Shown here: in pieces, positions 6,255 to 13,396 of the stretch
Numbering within the stretch: the stretch's first letter is position 1
Layout of the letters: each line of letters starts with the position of its first letter
Source: Candidatus Colwellbacteria bacterium GWA2_46_10
GTDB taxonomy: Bacteria; Patescibacteriota; Minisyncoccia; UBA6257; Colwellbacteraceae
Length of the DNA stretch: 15,729 nt
NCBI GenBank assembly: GCA_001817635.1
Contig: MHIS01000018.1
Coordinates: forward strand, 5,276 to 21,004
Direction of reading: 5' to 3'
Program-made: the position numbers and the translations under genes
The notes under the pieces: generated by a model
What the model was told of the DNA's origin: nothing
Databases searched by the model: none
What the model saw: the letters and a program-made list of their open reading frames with translations, nothing else

Positions 6255-7474
6255 TGATCAGGACCCTCAAATACGCTCTTAGTAAAATCCTCAAACCCTT
6301 GGGGGTATTGAGCTTGTATCACATTACATTGGCATTCTTAGGGGCATTGCGTTACGGGTTTCCCTCGAAGAAATTGAAAGTGGTTGGCGTGACGGGCACT
6401 AAGGGAAAATCTACCACCCTCGAGCTTATCAACGCAGGTCTAGAGGCCGCTGGCAAGAAAACAGTTCTGGCCTCATCTGTGAGATTCAAGGTGGGAGAGA
6501 ATAGCCGATCCAATAGTACTGGCAACACCATGCCCGGGAGAGGTTTTTTGCAAAAGCTCATGGCGGAGGGGGTGCGGACCGGGTGTGAGTATGCACTGTT
6601 GGAGGTGGTTTCGGAGGGAGTAGTGCAATACAGACATCGGTTTATTGATTTTGACGTAGCCGCGTTTGTGAATTTGCACCCGGAACACATTGAATCCCAC
6701 GGCAGTTTTGAAAGCTACCGAAACGCCAAACTAAAATTCTTCAAAGACACGGAGAAATATTCATCTAAGAAAGACGTACGGTTTTTTGTGAACCAGGACG
6801 ACGAGAACGCAAACTACTTTATCAACACGGTAAAAAAAGAAAGTGTGGTTTTGACCACAAAGACGGAAAAGGAACTTAAGATGCGCGGAGCGTTCAATCT
6901 GCAAAACGCAGGCATCGCCGAGGCAATATTACGTTTCTTAGGAGTGAGTGAGAAAGATATTGAGAAGGCATTTAAAGAATTTGCCGGCGTTCCCGGGAGG
7001 ATGGAGGTTCTACAAGAGAAGCCTTTTGGGGTAATTGTCGACTATGCCCACACACCCAATTCCCTGGAGGCGGTATACGCGAGTGTTAAGGGAATGTTCA
7101 ACGGACACCTCATAGGCGTTTTTGGTTCTATGGGCGCTCTTGGTCCATTGGGAGGGAGGGATAGGTGGAAGCGCCCCAAGATGGGCGAGATCGCGGAGAA
7201 ATATTGTAAGGATATAATTTTAACTGATGAAGATCCGGTAGATGAAGATCCAGCACAGATCTTGGAGGAAATTGAGATGGGCATCAAAAACAAGGACAAA
7301 GTAAAAAAGATTTTAGACAGGCGCCAAGCCATCAAGGTTGCTTTGGATTTGGCCAAGGCGGGAGATGTGGTCGTTATAACGGGCAAAGGCAGTGAGCCCT
7401 ACATCAGAGTAGCTAAAGGAAAACGCATTCCCTGGTCGGATGCGGGAGTGGTTAAAGAATTGCTTGGCAGATGA
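6254..7474 (+). CDS. Mur ligase family protein, MurE-like, without the N-terminal UDP-binding domain
   Basis: This is an ATP-dependent ligase of the peptidoglycan Mur family, which adds amino acids to UDP-MurNAc peptides. Visible motifs are P-loop GVTGTKGKST (45-54), HPEHIESHGSFESY (142-155) followed by Lys159 as the candidate carbamylated lysine, FNLQNAG (214-220), GRME (248-251), DYAHTP (263-268) and GKGSEPYI (377-384). At 406 residues it is about 80 short of MurE, because the N-terminal domain is replaced by some 35 mostly hydrophobic residues (SLYHITLAFLGALRYGFPS). The position of the DNPR motif that selects diaminopimelate reads TDEDPVDED, so the added amino acid cannot be inferred. It could be a true MurE or another Mur-type ligase. 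It overlaps ruvA by one base and the RNase gene by four. Confidence 0.85.
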   Translation: MIRTLKYALSKILKPLGVLSLYHITLAFLGALRYGFPSKKLKVVGVTGTKGKSTTLELINAGLEAAGKKTVLASSVRFKVGENSRSNSTGNTMPGRGFLQKLMAEGVRTGCEYALLEVVSEGVVQYRHRFIDFDVAAFVNLHPEHIESHGSFESYRNAKLKFFKDTEKYSSKKDVRFFVNQDDENANYFINTVKKESVVLTTKTEKELKMRGAFNLQNAGIAEAILRFLGVSEKDIEKAFKEFAGVPGRMEVLQEKPFGVIVDYAHTPNSLEAVYASVKGMFNGHLIGVFGSMGALGPLGGRDRWKRPKMGEIAEKYCKDIILTDEDPVDEDPAQILEEIEMGIKNKDKVKKILDRRQAIKVALDLAKAGDVVVITGKGSEPYIRVAKGKRIPWSDAGVVKELLGR

Positions 7475-8826
7475 AACTTACTTTTGCCGGGGGCGCCAGA
7501 ACCGTTACGGGGGCCAACTATCTTCTAGAGACAGCGGAGAGCAAAGTTTTAATTGACTGTGGTTTGAATCAAGGTAGCAGGGTCTGTGAGGCGGAAAACT
7601 ACAATCCTTTTCCTTACGACCCATCCACGATAAACGCTCTTTTTATAACCCACGCCCACATAGATCACGTGGGGAGGGCTCCTCGGCTCTATAAGATGGG
7701 CTTCAGGGGAGATGTTTTCTCAACAGAACCCACCAAAGAGTTTGCAGAAGAACTCTTGAGAGATTCTCAAGATCTTCTCTCGCGAGAAGCCAAAGCCGCT
7801 GGTAGAGATATTCTTTATGACGACAAAGATATTGATGAATTTTTGGGTCTGTGGAAAACCAACGGGTATCACAAAGAAATTCTCCTAAGAGATCTAAAAA
7901 TCACTTTCTTTGATGCGGGGCATATCTTGGGATCAGCTTCTATTCTAGTAGAGACCGAAGGCAAGAGAATTATATTCTCCGGGGATATAGGAAATTCTCC
8001 GGCGCCGTTGGTAAAGAGCCCGGAAAAATTGCAGGGAATGGACTATGCCCTAATTGAGTCCGCTTATGGAGGTCGTCTGCATGAAGACAAGGCGGAGCGC
8101 AAACAGATATTAGAGGACGTAATTGAGGAGACGGTGAAAAGAGGAGGGACATTAATGATTCCGGCTTTTGCTATGGAGCGCACCCAAGAACTTCTTTACG
8201 AGTTAAATAACCTAGTGGAAGCAGGCCGCATTCCGCACATTCCCATTTTTCTAGATAGCCCCTTAGCCATCAAGCTAACGAGCATATACAACAAGTATGC
8301 TAACAATGCAGAATATATAAATAGGGAATCCATGGATCTATTTAAGGCGGGAGATTCGATATTCCGATTCCCCGGATTAGAGTTTGTTCTAAAGACAGAG
8401 GACTCTAAGAAAATCGTAGAAAGGAGTGGCCCCAAGATAATTATCGCTGGAAGTGGCATGTCGAACGGGGGAAGGATTGTCCGCCACGAAGCCCACTACC
8501 TCAAGGACGAGAAAAACACCCTCCTCATTATCGGCTACCAGGCCAAAGGATCTCTAGGGAGGGCTATCCTGGATGGGGCCAAGAGTGTGAAGATTGTAGG
8601 AGAAGATGTACCAGTTAGGGCACAAATACAAGCTATCGGAGGCTACAGTTCCCACGCCGATCAGAGTGAACTGCTAAACTGGCTGCGGCCCATGAGGGAC
8701 ACTCTGAAAAATGTTTTCATAGTTCAAGGAGAGGAAGATCAGATGGATATTCTGCAAACGGCGATAAGGGACAAGCTGGCGGTTGATGCATCTATTCCCC
8801 ATATTGGCGATAGTATTGGGTTGTAG
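7471..8826 (+). CDS. Beta-CASP metallo-beta-lactamase fold RNA-processing nuclease
   Basis: A 451-residue member of the YSH1/CPSF-73-like group (COG1236), zinc-dependent ribonucleases acting in RNA maturation or decay. The metal-binding motifs are intact: HAHIDH (61-66), His150 in AGHILGSA, Asp172 in SGDIGN and His395 in GYSSHADQSELLNW. The beta-CASP insert (about 195-370) includes DSPLA (262-266), GSGMSNGGRIVRH (327-339) and GYQAKGSLGRAI (355-366). There is no KH domain, unlike archaeal aCPSF1, and no RNase J C-terminal domain. The ATG overlaps the Mur ligase stop by four bases (ATGA), indicating coupled translation. Endo- or exonuclease activity cannot be told from sequence. Confidence 0.92.
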   Translation: MKLTFAGGARTVTGANYLLETAESKVLIDCGLNQGSRVCEAENYNPFPYDPSTINALFITHAHIDHVGRAPRLYKMGFRGDVFSTEPTKEFAEELLRDSQDLLSREAKAAGRDILYDDKDIDEFLGLWKTNGYHKEILLRDLKITFFDAGHILGSASILVETEGKRIIFSGDIGNSPAPLVKSPEKLQGMDYALIESAYGGRLHEDKAERKQILEDVIEETVKRGGTLMIPAFAMERTQELLYELNNLVEAGRIPHIPIFLDSPLAIKLTSIYNKYANNAEYINRESMDLFKAGDSIFRFPGLEFVLKTEDSKKIVERSGPKIIIAGSGMSNGGRIVRHEAHYLKDEKNTLLIIGYQAKGSLGRAILDGAKSVKIVGEDVPVRAQIQAIGGYSSHADQSELLNWLRPMRDTLKNVFIVQGEEDQMDILQTAIRDKLAVDASIPHIGDSIGL

Positions 8827-8828
8827 AT

Positions 8829-8834
8829 TATACT
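8829..8834 (+). promoter_or_regulatory. Candidate -10 box for the LOG-like gene
   Basis: TATACT ends exactly six bases before the ATG at 8841. The nearest -35-like word, TTGGCG (8804-8809), has an overlong spacer of 19 bases. If active this would start transcription at or next to the start codon and give the last three genes of the run their own promoter. Confidence 0.35.
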
Positions 8835-8840
8835 TGCTAT

Positions 8841-9443
8841 ATGACATTAGGAGACGCTCCTAGGTTTAAGATATGCGTATCCGGCGCTGCCGATACTGGG
8901 CACTGCGGAGAAAAGGCTTTTGACATTGCCTATAACCTAGGTAAAGAAATAGCTCGCCATAACTGTATCCTCGTAGAAGGAGCCACTACCGGATTCCCAT
9001 ACTTCGCGGCTAAGGGTGCTAAGGAAGCGGGAGGAATAGTAGTGGGCTTCTCCCCAGCACGTACCGAGAGGGAACACGTTGAAAGTTATGGCCTGCCCCT
9101 GGATTACAAAGACCTTATTGTCTACACCGGCTTTGGTTACTCGGGACGCAATCTGATTTTAACCAGAGCGGCGGATGCCGTTATCAACGGTTGCGGGAGA
9201 GTGGGCACAATCAACGAATTTACCATTGCCTTTGAGGATCAAAAGCCCTTGGGCATTCTGGAAGGTTCATGGGATACAGACGAGCTCATTAGGGCTATTA
9301 TTGATAAGTCGTACAGGGCCGAAGAGATGAAGGGTAAGATTGTGTTCGAGAGCGACCCGAAGGTTTTAGTGGAAAAGCTTATAGAGATTATTAAGAGGGA
9401 TAAGATAACCGATGGTACGCTTAAAAGAGAGAATACTGATTAA
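8841..9443 (+). CDS. LOG-family (SLOG Rossmann fold) protein
   Basis: A 200-residue protein of the LOG / lysine-decarboxylase-like family. The first strand reads KICVSGAADTG (10-20). SGRNLILTRAADAVI (101-115) and the phosphate-binding GCGRVGTINE (117-126, where classical LOG proteins have PGGxGTxxE) follow. Best-known relatives cleave nucleoside monophosphates at the ribose-base bond (cytokinin-activating LOG). Others bind nucleotides without known catalysis. The altered first glycines of the motif (G-C-G-R in place of P-G-G-x) leave the reaction unclear. The catalytic Arg/Glu pair could be represented by Arg103 and Glu126, but that is a guess. It lies 14 bases after the RNase gene and 24 bases before the EF-Tu-domain-like gene. 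Confidence 0.8.
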   Translation: MTLGDAPRFKICVSGAADTGHCGEKAFDIAYNLGKEIARHNCILVEGATTGFPYFAAKGAKEAGGIVVGFSPARTEREHVESYGLPLDYKDLIVYTGFGYSGRNLILTRAADAVINGCGRVGTINEFTIAFEDQKPLGILEGSWDTDELIRAIIDKSYRAEEMKGKIVFESDPKVLVEKLIEIIKRDKITDGTLKRENTD

Positions 9444-9467
9444 AGGTCGAATCACATTTACTAGGAC

Positions 9468-9719
9468 ATGGAAAAACGTAAATCAATTGGAGAGGTGACG
9501 CACTATTACGGGGACCTCAATGTGGCCGTGGTGAAGTTTAATCGAACAGTAAAAGCCGGAGAAAAGGTTCAGTTCAAAGGTGCCACCACCGACTTCGAAC
9601 AAGCACTCGATTCTATGCAGCTTGACCACAAGGCGATTGAGGAGGTAAAGAAGGGAAAAGAAGTGGGGGTAAAAGTAAAAGATAAGGTACGGGCAGGAGA
9701 CGAAGTCTACGAAGTATAG
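9468..9719 (+). CDS. Small EF-Tu domain 2-like beta-barrel protein
   Basis: An 83-residue protein with the pattern of the translation-factor domain 2 barrel: IGEVTHYYGDLNVAVVKF, then RTVKAGEKVQFKGATTDFEQ, a variable middle, and GKEVGVKVKDKVRAGDEVYEV. It has no GTPase domain. Similar stand-alone proteins are annotated elsewhere as translation elongation factor-like proteins, and the same fold forms the C-terminal part of some U32 peptidases. The function is unknown; RNA or ribosome binding is only an inference from the fold. It sits 24 bases after the LOG-like gene and seven bases before the antiporter gene, on the same strand. Confidence 0.75.
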   Translation: MEKRKSIGEVTHYYGDLNVAVVKFNRTVKAGEKVQFKGATTDFEQALDSMQLDHKAIEEVKKGKEVGVKVKDKVRAGDEVYEV

Positions 9720-9726
9720 GGATTAA

Positions 9727-11418
9727 ATGCCTTTGTTTACAGAAATTACCATTGCTTTGGTTTTGGCCGCAGTATTTGGGTTTGTGGCCTATCTATTGCG
9801 TCAACCGCCAATTATCGGATTCATTTTTGCTGGGTTGGCCGTCGGGTTTTTGTTTAACCCGGAAATGGGAGGAGTGGCGTTTATCGAAGGGCTGGCTCCA
9901 ATAGGAGTGGCGTTATTGCTTTTTCTAGTAGGACTAGAGCTTGATTTTAAGGGTTTGAAAAATGTGGGCTTGCCAGCTCTAGTTACGGGACTGGGGCAAA
10001 TTATTTTTACTTTTGGCATTGGGTATTTCCTTATTAAGGCCTTGGGGTTTGCTACAATACCGGCTATTTACATATCTATAGCACTCACCTTCTCCTCTAC
10101 GATCATTGTGATAAAACTTCTTTCCGAGAAGAGGGAGCTCACTAGTCTCTATGGAAGGGTAGTAGTTGGTTTTCTGTTGCTCCAAGACTTTGTGGCCATT
10201 TTGGTCTTGATCGTACTCGCCGGATTGCAGGGAGATGGAACCTCCCCTATCGATTTCGCTCTGACCATTGGCAAGGGGGTTGTCATAGTAGCAGCTACCT
10301 TTATAGGTTCGCGCTTCTTGCCGAGGCTTTTAAATAGAGTGGGGCGTTCTCAGGAAATGTTATACCTTTTCAGCATCGCTTGGGTTTTAGGAATAGCAGC
10401 CCTGACCGAGATGGCCGGCCTTTCCATAGAGGTAGGAGGATTTCTTGCCGGTGTGGCCTTGGCCAACTCATCGGAACACTTTCAAATAGGAGCGCGCATG
10501 CGGCCGATCAGGGATTTTTTCCTAATCCTCTTCTTCGTTGGTTTGGGAACCAAGATGTTGATGGCTGGAGCCGTTACCGCCATTGTTCCCGCCCTCATCC
10601 TGTCTCTTTTTGTGTTGATCGGAAACCCGCTGATCGTGATGCTCCTTATGGGAATTTTGGGATACAGGGCGCGTACCTCATTCCTCGCTAGCTTAACGGT
10701 TGCCCAGATATCGGAGTTTAGTTTGATCATTGCGGCTTTGGGTTTACGTTTGGGGCATATCAGTACGACCGACACCGCCCTTATCACCTTCGTGGGGATA
10801 CTAACCATCTTCGTCTCCTCATACTTCATTATCTACGGCGAGGGGATCTATAAAGCCCTTAGACCCTTCCTTAAATTCTTTGAGTTTAGGCGCAAGTTGG
10901 TGGAAGAAACCTCCTTAGAAAAAGATTTTGAAAATCATATTGTGTTGGTGGGGGTTCACCGCACAGGCTCAAGTATTCTGAAGGCCCTCAGTAACAGTGG
11001 AGAAGACTTTGTGGCTTTGGATTTTGACCCCCTTATCGTAAAAGATCTTCAGCAGAAAGAGATTCCTGTGGTTTATGGAGATGTGGCGGACGAGGAGATC
11101 CAAAACTTAGTGGGGTTACGTAAGGCGCGCCTCATTATCTCCACCGTCCCCGGGAAAAGGGATAACATGACCATTCTTGAGGCCAGGGGAAAGGCGAAGG
11201 TGATTGTAACGGCTGGCAGCGATGAAGATGCAAAGGAGTTCTACAAAAGAGGAGCCAATTATGTGATCATGCCTCAGTTCTCGGGGGGTTGGGAACTGGC
11301 CCAGGCTATTAGCACCAGTAAGGGACTCTCCGGATTGGTAGAGCTTCAAGAAAGGGATGCCCAGGTGCTTGACCTAAGGGGTGTGTCTCATAGGAAAACT
11401 CCTAAAAAGAGCGCTTAA
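9727..11418 (+). CDS. Kef-type (CPA2) cation:proton antiporter with C-terminal RCK/TrkA-N domain
   Basis: A 563-residue inner-membrane transporter, probably exchanging K+ or Na+ for protons. Residues 1 to about 385 hold some twelve hydrophobic helices. Family signatures include LFLVGLELDFKGL, the unwound-helix region ALTFSSTIIVIKLLSEK, and LLLQDFVAILVL with the Gln-Asp pair. The cytoplasmic part starts at HIVLVGVHRTGSSIL (404 onward) and forms a Rossmann-type RCK N-domain to about 520, ending in a short basic tail. The nucleotide-binding glycine motif is GVHRTG, lacking the middle glycine of GxGxxG. No RCK C-domain follows. GGGATTA just before the ATG gives a usable ribosome site. Its stop is three bases from the convergent UDG gene. 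Confidence 0.9.
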   Translation: MPLFTEITIALVLAAVFGFVAYLLRQPPIIGFIFAGLAVGFLFNPEMGGVAFIEGLAPIGVALLLFLVGLELDFKGLKNVGLPALVTGLGQIIFTFGIGYFLIKALGFATIPAIYISIALTFSSTIIVIKLLSEKRELTSLYGRVVVGFLLLQDFVAILVLIVLAGLQGDGTSPIDFALTIGKGVVIVAATFIGSRFLPRLLNRVGRSQEMLYLFSIAWVLGIAALTEMAGLSIEVGGFLAGVALANSSEHFQIGARMRPIRDFFLILFFVGLGTKMLMAGAVTAIVPALILSLFVLIGNPLIVMLLMGILGYRARTSFLASLTVAQISEFSLIIAALGLRLGHISTTDTALITFVGILTIFVSSYFIIYGEGIYKALRPFLKFFEFRRKLVEETSLEKDFENHIVLVGVHRTGSSILKALSNSGEDFVALDFDPLIVKDLQQKEIPVVYGDVADEEIQNLVGLRKARLIISTVPGKRDNMTILEARGKAKVIVTAGSDEDAKEFYKRGANYVIMPQFSGGWELAQAISTSKGLSGLVELQERDAQVLDLRGVSHRKTPKKSA

Positions 11419-11421
11419 TCC

Positions 11422-12039
11422 CTAAAAGAGAGAGTGAGGTGTTTTGGGAGCGTTCTCTTGGGCCTCTGACAATTTGCGTTCCATAATCTCTTGGTGTTTC
11501 TCGATGAGCTTAGGAAGTTTGGCAAAGGCATCCTTGAGATCAGCTATTAAATTGGGATTGCGCAGGGCGGCTGCGGGGTGATACGCGGGCATGATCAATA
11601 TGCCTTTTGATAGGAAAACGGCTCCCTGGTCGCGGGAGATTTTCCCGTCTGGGAGGAAGTAGGACATAGCGAAGCGCCCTAGGGGGACGATGATTTTGGG
11701 ATTTACGATCGCGATTTCTCTCTCGAGATACGGTTTGTACGCTTCGATCTCTTCGGGCAGAGGATCACGATTTTCGGGGGGACGGCGTTTTACGACATTG
11801 GTTATATACACATCCTCGCGCCTCCAACCAATATTTTCAATCAACTTATTTAATAACTGCCCGGCTCTCCCCACAAAGGGGCGCTTCTGTTCATCTTCAA
11901 CCGCTCCAGGAGCTTCCCCCACAAAGAGCACCTTCGCTTCAGGGTTGCCCTCACCAAAGACAAGGTTGCTCTTGAGAGGCAAAGAAAGATCTTGGACCAT
12001 TTGAGCTTCAAGTTCCTCAAGGGCGGGGAGTGCTGTCAT
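11422..12039 (-). CDS. Family 4-like uracil-DNA glycosylase lacking the Fe-S cluster cysteines
   Basis: UDGs remove uracil from DNA to start base excision repair. The 205-residue protein matches the family 4 (UDGa) core closely: FGEGNP (28-33), active-site GEAPG (41-45), RPFVGRAGQLLN (53-64), YITNVVK (78-84), RPPENRDPLPEE (86-97) and the second motif HPAAALRNP (154-162). Family 4 enzymes hold a 4Fe-4S cluster with four cysteines. Here the equivalent positions appear to be Met14, Asp17, Arg85 and Tyr101, and the whole protein contains no cysteine. The spacing and neighbours of these positions are kept, so this is substitution and not deletion. It is probably an active, cluster-free variant, though activity is unproven. 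It is convergent with the antiporter gene and divergent from the Clp-N gene. Confidence 0.9.
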   Translation of the reverse strand: MTALPALEELEAQMVQDLSLPLKSNLVFGEGNPEAKVLFVGEAPGAVEDEQKRPFVGRAGQLLNKLIENIGWRREDVYITNVVKRRPPENRDPLPEEIEAYKPYLEREIAIVNPKIIVPLGRFAMSYFLPDGKISRDQGAVFLSKGILIMPAYHPAAALRNPNLIADLKDAFAKLPKLIEKHQEIMERKLSEAQENAPKTPHSLF

Positions 12040-12045
12040 AGGCTA

Positions 12046-12051
12046 ATTATA
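12046..12051 (-). promoter_or_regulatory. Candidate -10 box for the UDG gene
   Basis: On the minus strand a perfect TATAAT ends six bases before the UDG ATG (12039). The -35 region is poor (TAGTTA at a 16-base spacer). Position and sequence fit a leaderless start. Confidence 0.45.
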
Positions 12052-12077
12052 CAAATTGGTTTATATTTAACTACGTA

Positions 12078-12746
12078 ATGCACCGTCAAAGTGAACTCTA
12101 TTTTGAAGATCCCTTGCTCAAATTGGGCATGGGCACCCGCCTTTGGGTCAAATCTGCTAAAAGCATCGTCAATATCGTATCTCTAGTTTCCGGGTTAGTC
12201 ATGATTTTTTCCGACGCGAAGCAGGTTTTTTATTTAGGGATACTGCTTCTCACCTTTTTTCTATACAACCTTCTATTCACCAAGCTTTTAGGAGTAGGAA
12301 GGACATTTAGCGGGGGGAATCTAGCCTCTTTTATGGACGGAGAGACAAGGGAGCTCCTTCAAAGGGCTAGTGACCGATCTACTTTGATGGGTGGCAGCTT
12401 TCTTTTGCACTTAACCAGGGAATTGATCGAGACTATTGGAGGAGAAGAGGTCTTGAGGAAGTTGAGTGTAGGGAAGGAAGAGTTCGCTGGGCAGGTAGAA
12501 AGACACCTTAGTGAAGAAAAGCACCTATTGGAGACCAAGGCATGGAGGTTAAAGAAAGCGGAGGAGCTAATGATCAAGGCCCTGACTACTCAAGCGGGAG
12601 AAAGGCACCCCATCTCACCGGCAGATCTCTTGAGGGCGATGGTATATATGGAGAACGAAAGGGTGCAAAGGCTATTTAACACCTTTGGCATTACAGAGTC
12701 GGTAATGGAGAATAGCTATAAGTACAACTCAGGACATGCTAGATAA
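12078..12746 (+). CDS. Membrane-anchored Clp N-domain protein without AAA+ ATPase
   Basis: A 222-residue protein I recognise only in part. After a short N-terminus (SELYFEDPLLKLGMGTRLWV) come two hydrophobic helices (about 29-45 and 49-68). Two helical repeats of the Clp-N type follow: about 88-145 (TRELLQRASDRSTLMGGSFL onward) and about 158-213 (KKAEELMIKALT, HPISPADLLRAM, VQRLFNTFGI). In ClpA/ClpC/ClpB such double repeats bind substrates and adaptors in front of the ATPase modules. The N-terminus resembles that of membrane-anchored ClpC-like ATPases I recall from CPR genomes, but this frame stops right after the repeats, with no Walker motifs. It could be a split or truncated ClpC or a free-standing membrane adaptor. 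It overlaps the MFS gene by 11 bases. No ribosome site precedes the ATG. Confidence 0.65.
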   Translation: MHRQSELYFEDPLLKLGMGTRLWVKSAKSIVNIVSLVSGLVMIFSDAKQVFYLGILLLTFFLYNLLFTKLLGVGRTFSGGNLASFMDGETRELLQRASDRSTLMGGSFLLHLTRELIETIGGEEVLRKLSVGKEEFAGQVERHLSEEKHLLETKAWRLKKAEELMIKALTTQAGERHPISPADLLRAMVYMENERVQRLFNTFGITESVMENSYKYNSGHAR

Positions 12747-13395
12747 GATAAATAGGGTGGTTAAATATATGGTACTTTCAGATCTGCTTTTATTCGTGGG
12801 TTGGGGGTTCATCTCTCCAATATTTTCCATATTCATTCTAGAGAAAATTGAAGGGGCTACTCTGGTAACCGTTGGAATAGCCAGCGCGGTGTATTGGGTA
12901 GCCAGAGCCGTGGTACAGCCTTTTGTGGCCAAGATATTAGACAAGCGAAAGGGAGAAAAAGACGACTACTTCACCTTAATTGGGTCGCTGATCTGCGCCG
13001 GCTTAGCCGCCTTGGGGATAGCTTTAGTTAAAACCGACACAGTGTTGTATGCCGTGCAGGTATTTCACGGAGCAGCCTTTGGTGTATATAGCGTAGCTTG
13101 GCCAGCGATTTTTACTCGTCATATGGATAAAAAAGGAGTCGCTTTTGACTGGTCCCTTGATAGTGGAGGTATCGGTTTGTCCGTCGCTGTCGCCTCCATA
13201 GTAGGTGCCAAGTTAGCTGAAGCCTTGGGCTTTGAAATAGTGTTTGTTCTGGCTGGGATAGGGTCTATCACTTCCGCCTTAGTGTTACTGGCAATCCCTA
13301 GGCTGATCTTGCCTCGAACGGTGGGAGATAGGTCTGGGGTCCACGAAGCCAGAGTTCGCCACAAACACAAGAGTCGTAATGCAATAGGCGCCTAA
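12736..13395 (+). CDS. Half-size MFS-like membrane protein (six predicted helices)
   Basis: A 219-residue integral membrane protein with six hydrophobic helices at about 12-35, 42-63, 79-98, 101-127, 139-161 and 166-191. The loop after helix 2 (AKILDKRKGEKDDYFTLIGS) resembles motif A of the major facilitator superfamily, so this looks like the N-terminal six-helix half of an MFS transporter. Full transporters have 12 helices and about 400 residues. No second half follows: the Nudix gene starts one base after the stop, in another frame and unrelated. It may work as a homodimer or be a reduced relic. The C-terminal tail is rich in basic residues and histidine (HEARVRHKHKSRN). The start ATG lies within the Clp-N gene, implying coupled translation. 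Substrate unknown. Confidence 0.75.
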   Translation: MLDKINRVVKYMVLSDLLLFVGWGFISPIFSIFILEKIEGATLVTVGIASAVYWVARAVVQPFVAKILDKRKGEKDDYFTLIGSLICAGLAALGIALVKTDTVLYAVQVFHGAAFGVYSVAWPAIFTRHMDKKGVAFDWSLDSGGIGLSVAVASIVGAKLAEALGFEIVFVLAGIGSITSALVLLAIPRLILPRTVGDRSGVHEARVRHKHKSRNAIGA

Positions 13396-13396
13396 G

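Noticed and set aside
6252..7474. Alternative genetic code with TGA as glycine
   Set aside because: The Mur ligase frame ends at TGA exactly where its family ends and where the next gene begins, and no other gene needs TGA read through.
11405..11462. Terminator between the convergent antiporter and UDG genes
   Set aside because: Only an imperfect 8-base pairing (AGAGCGCT with AGCGTTCT) over a very long loop inside the UDG coding region; no T run in position.
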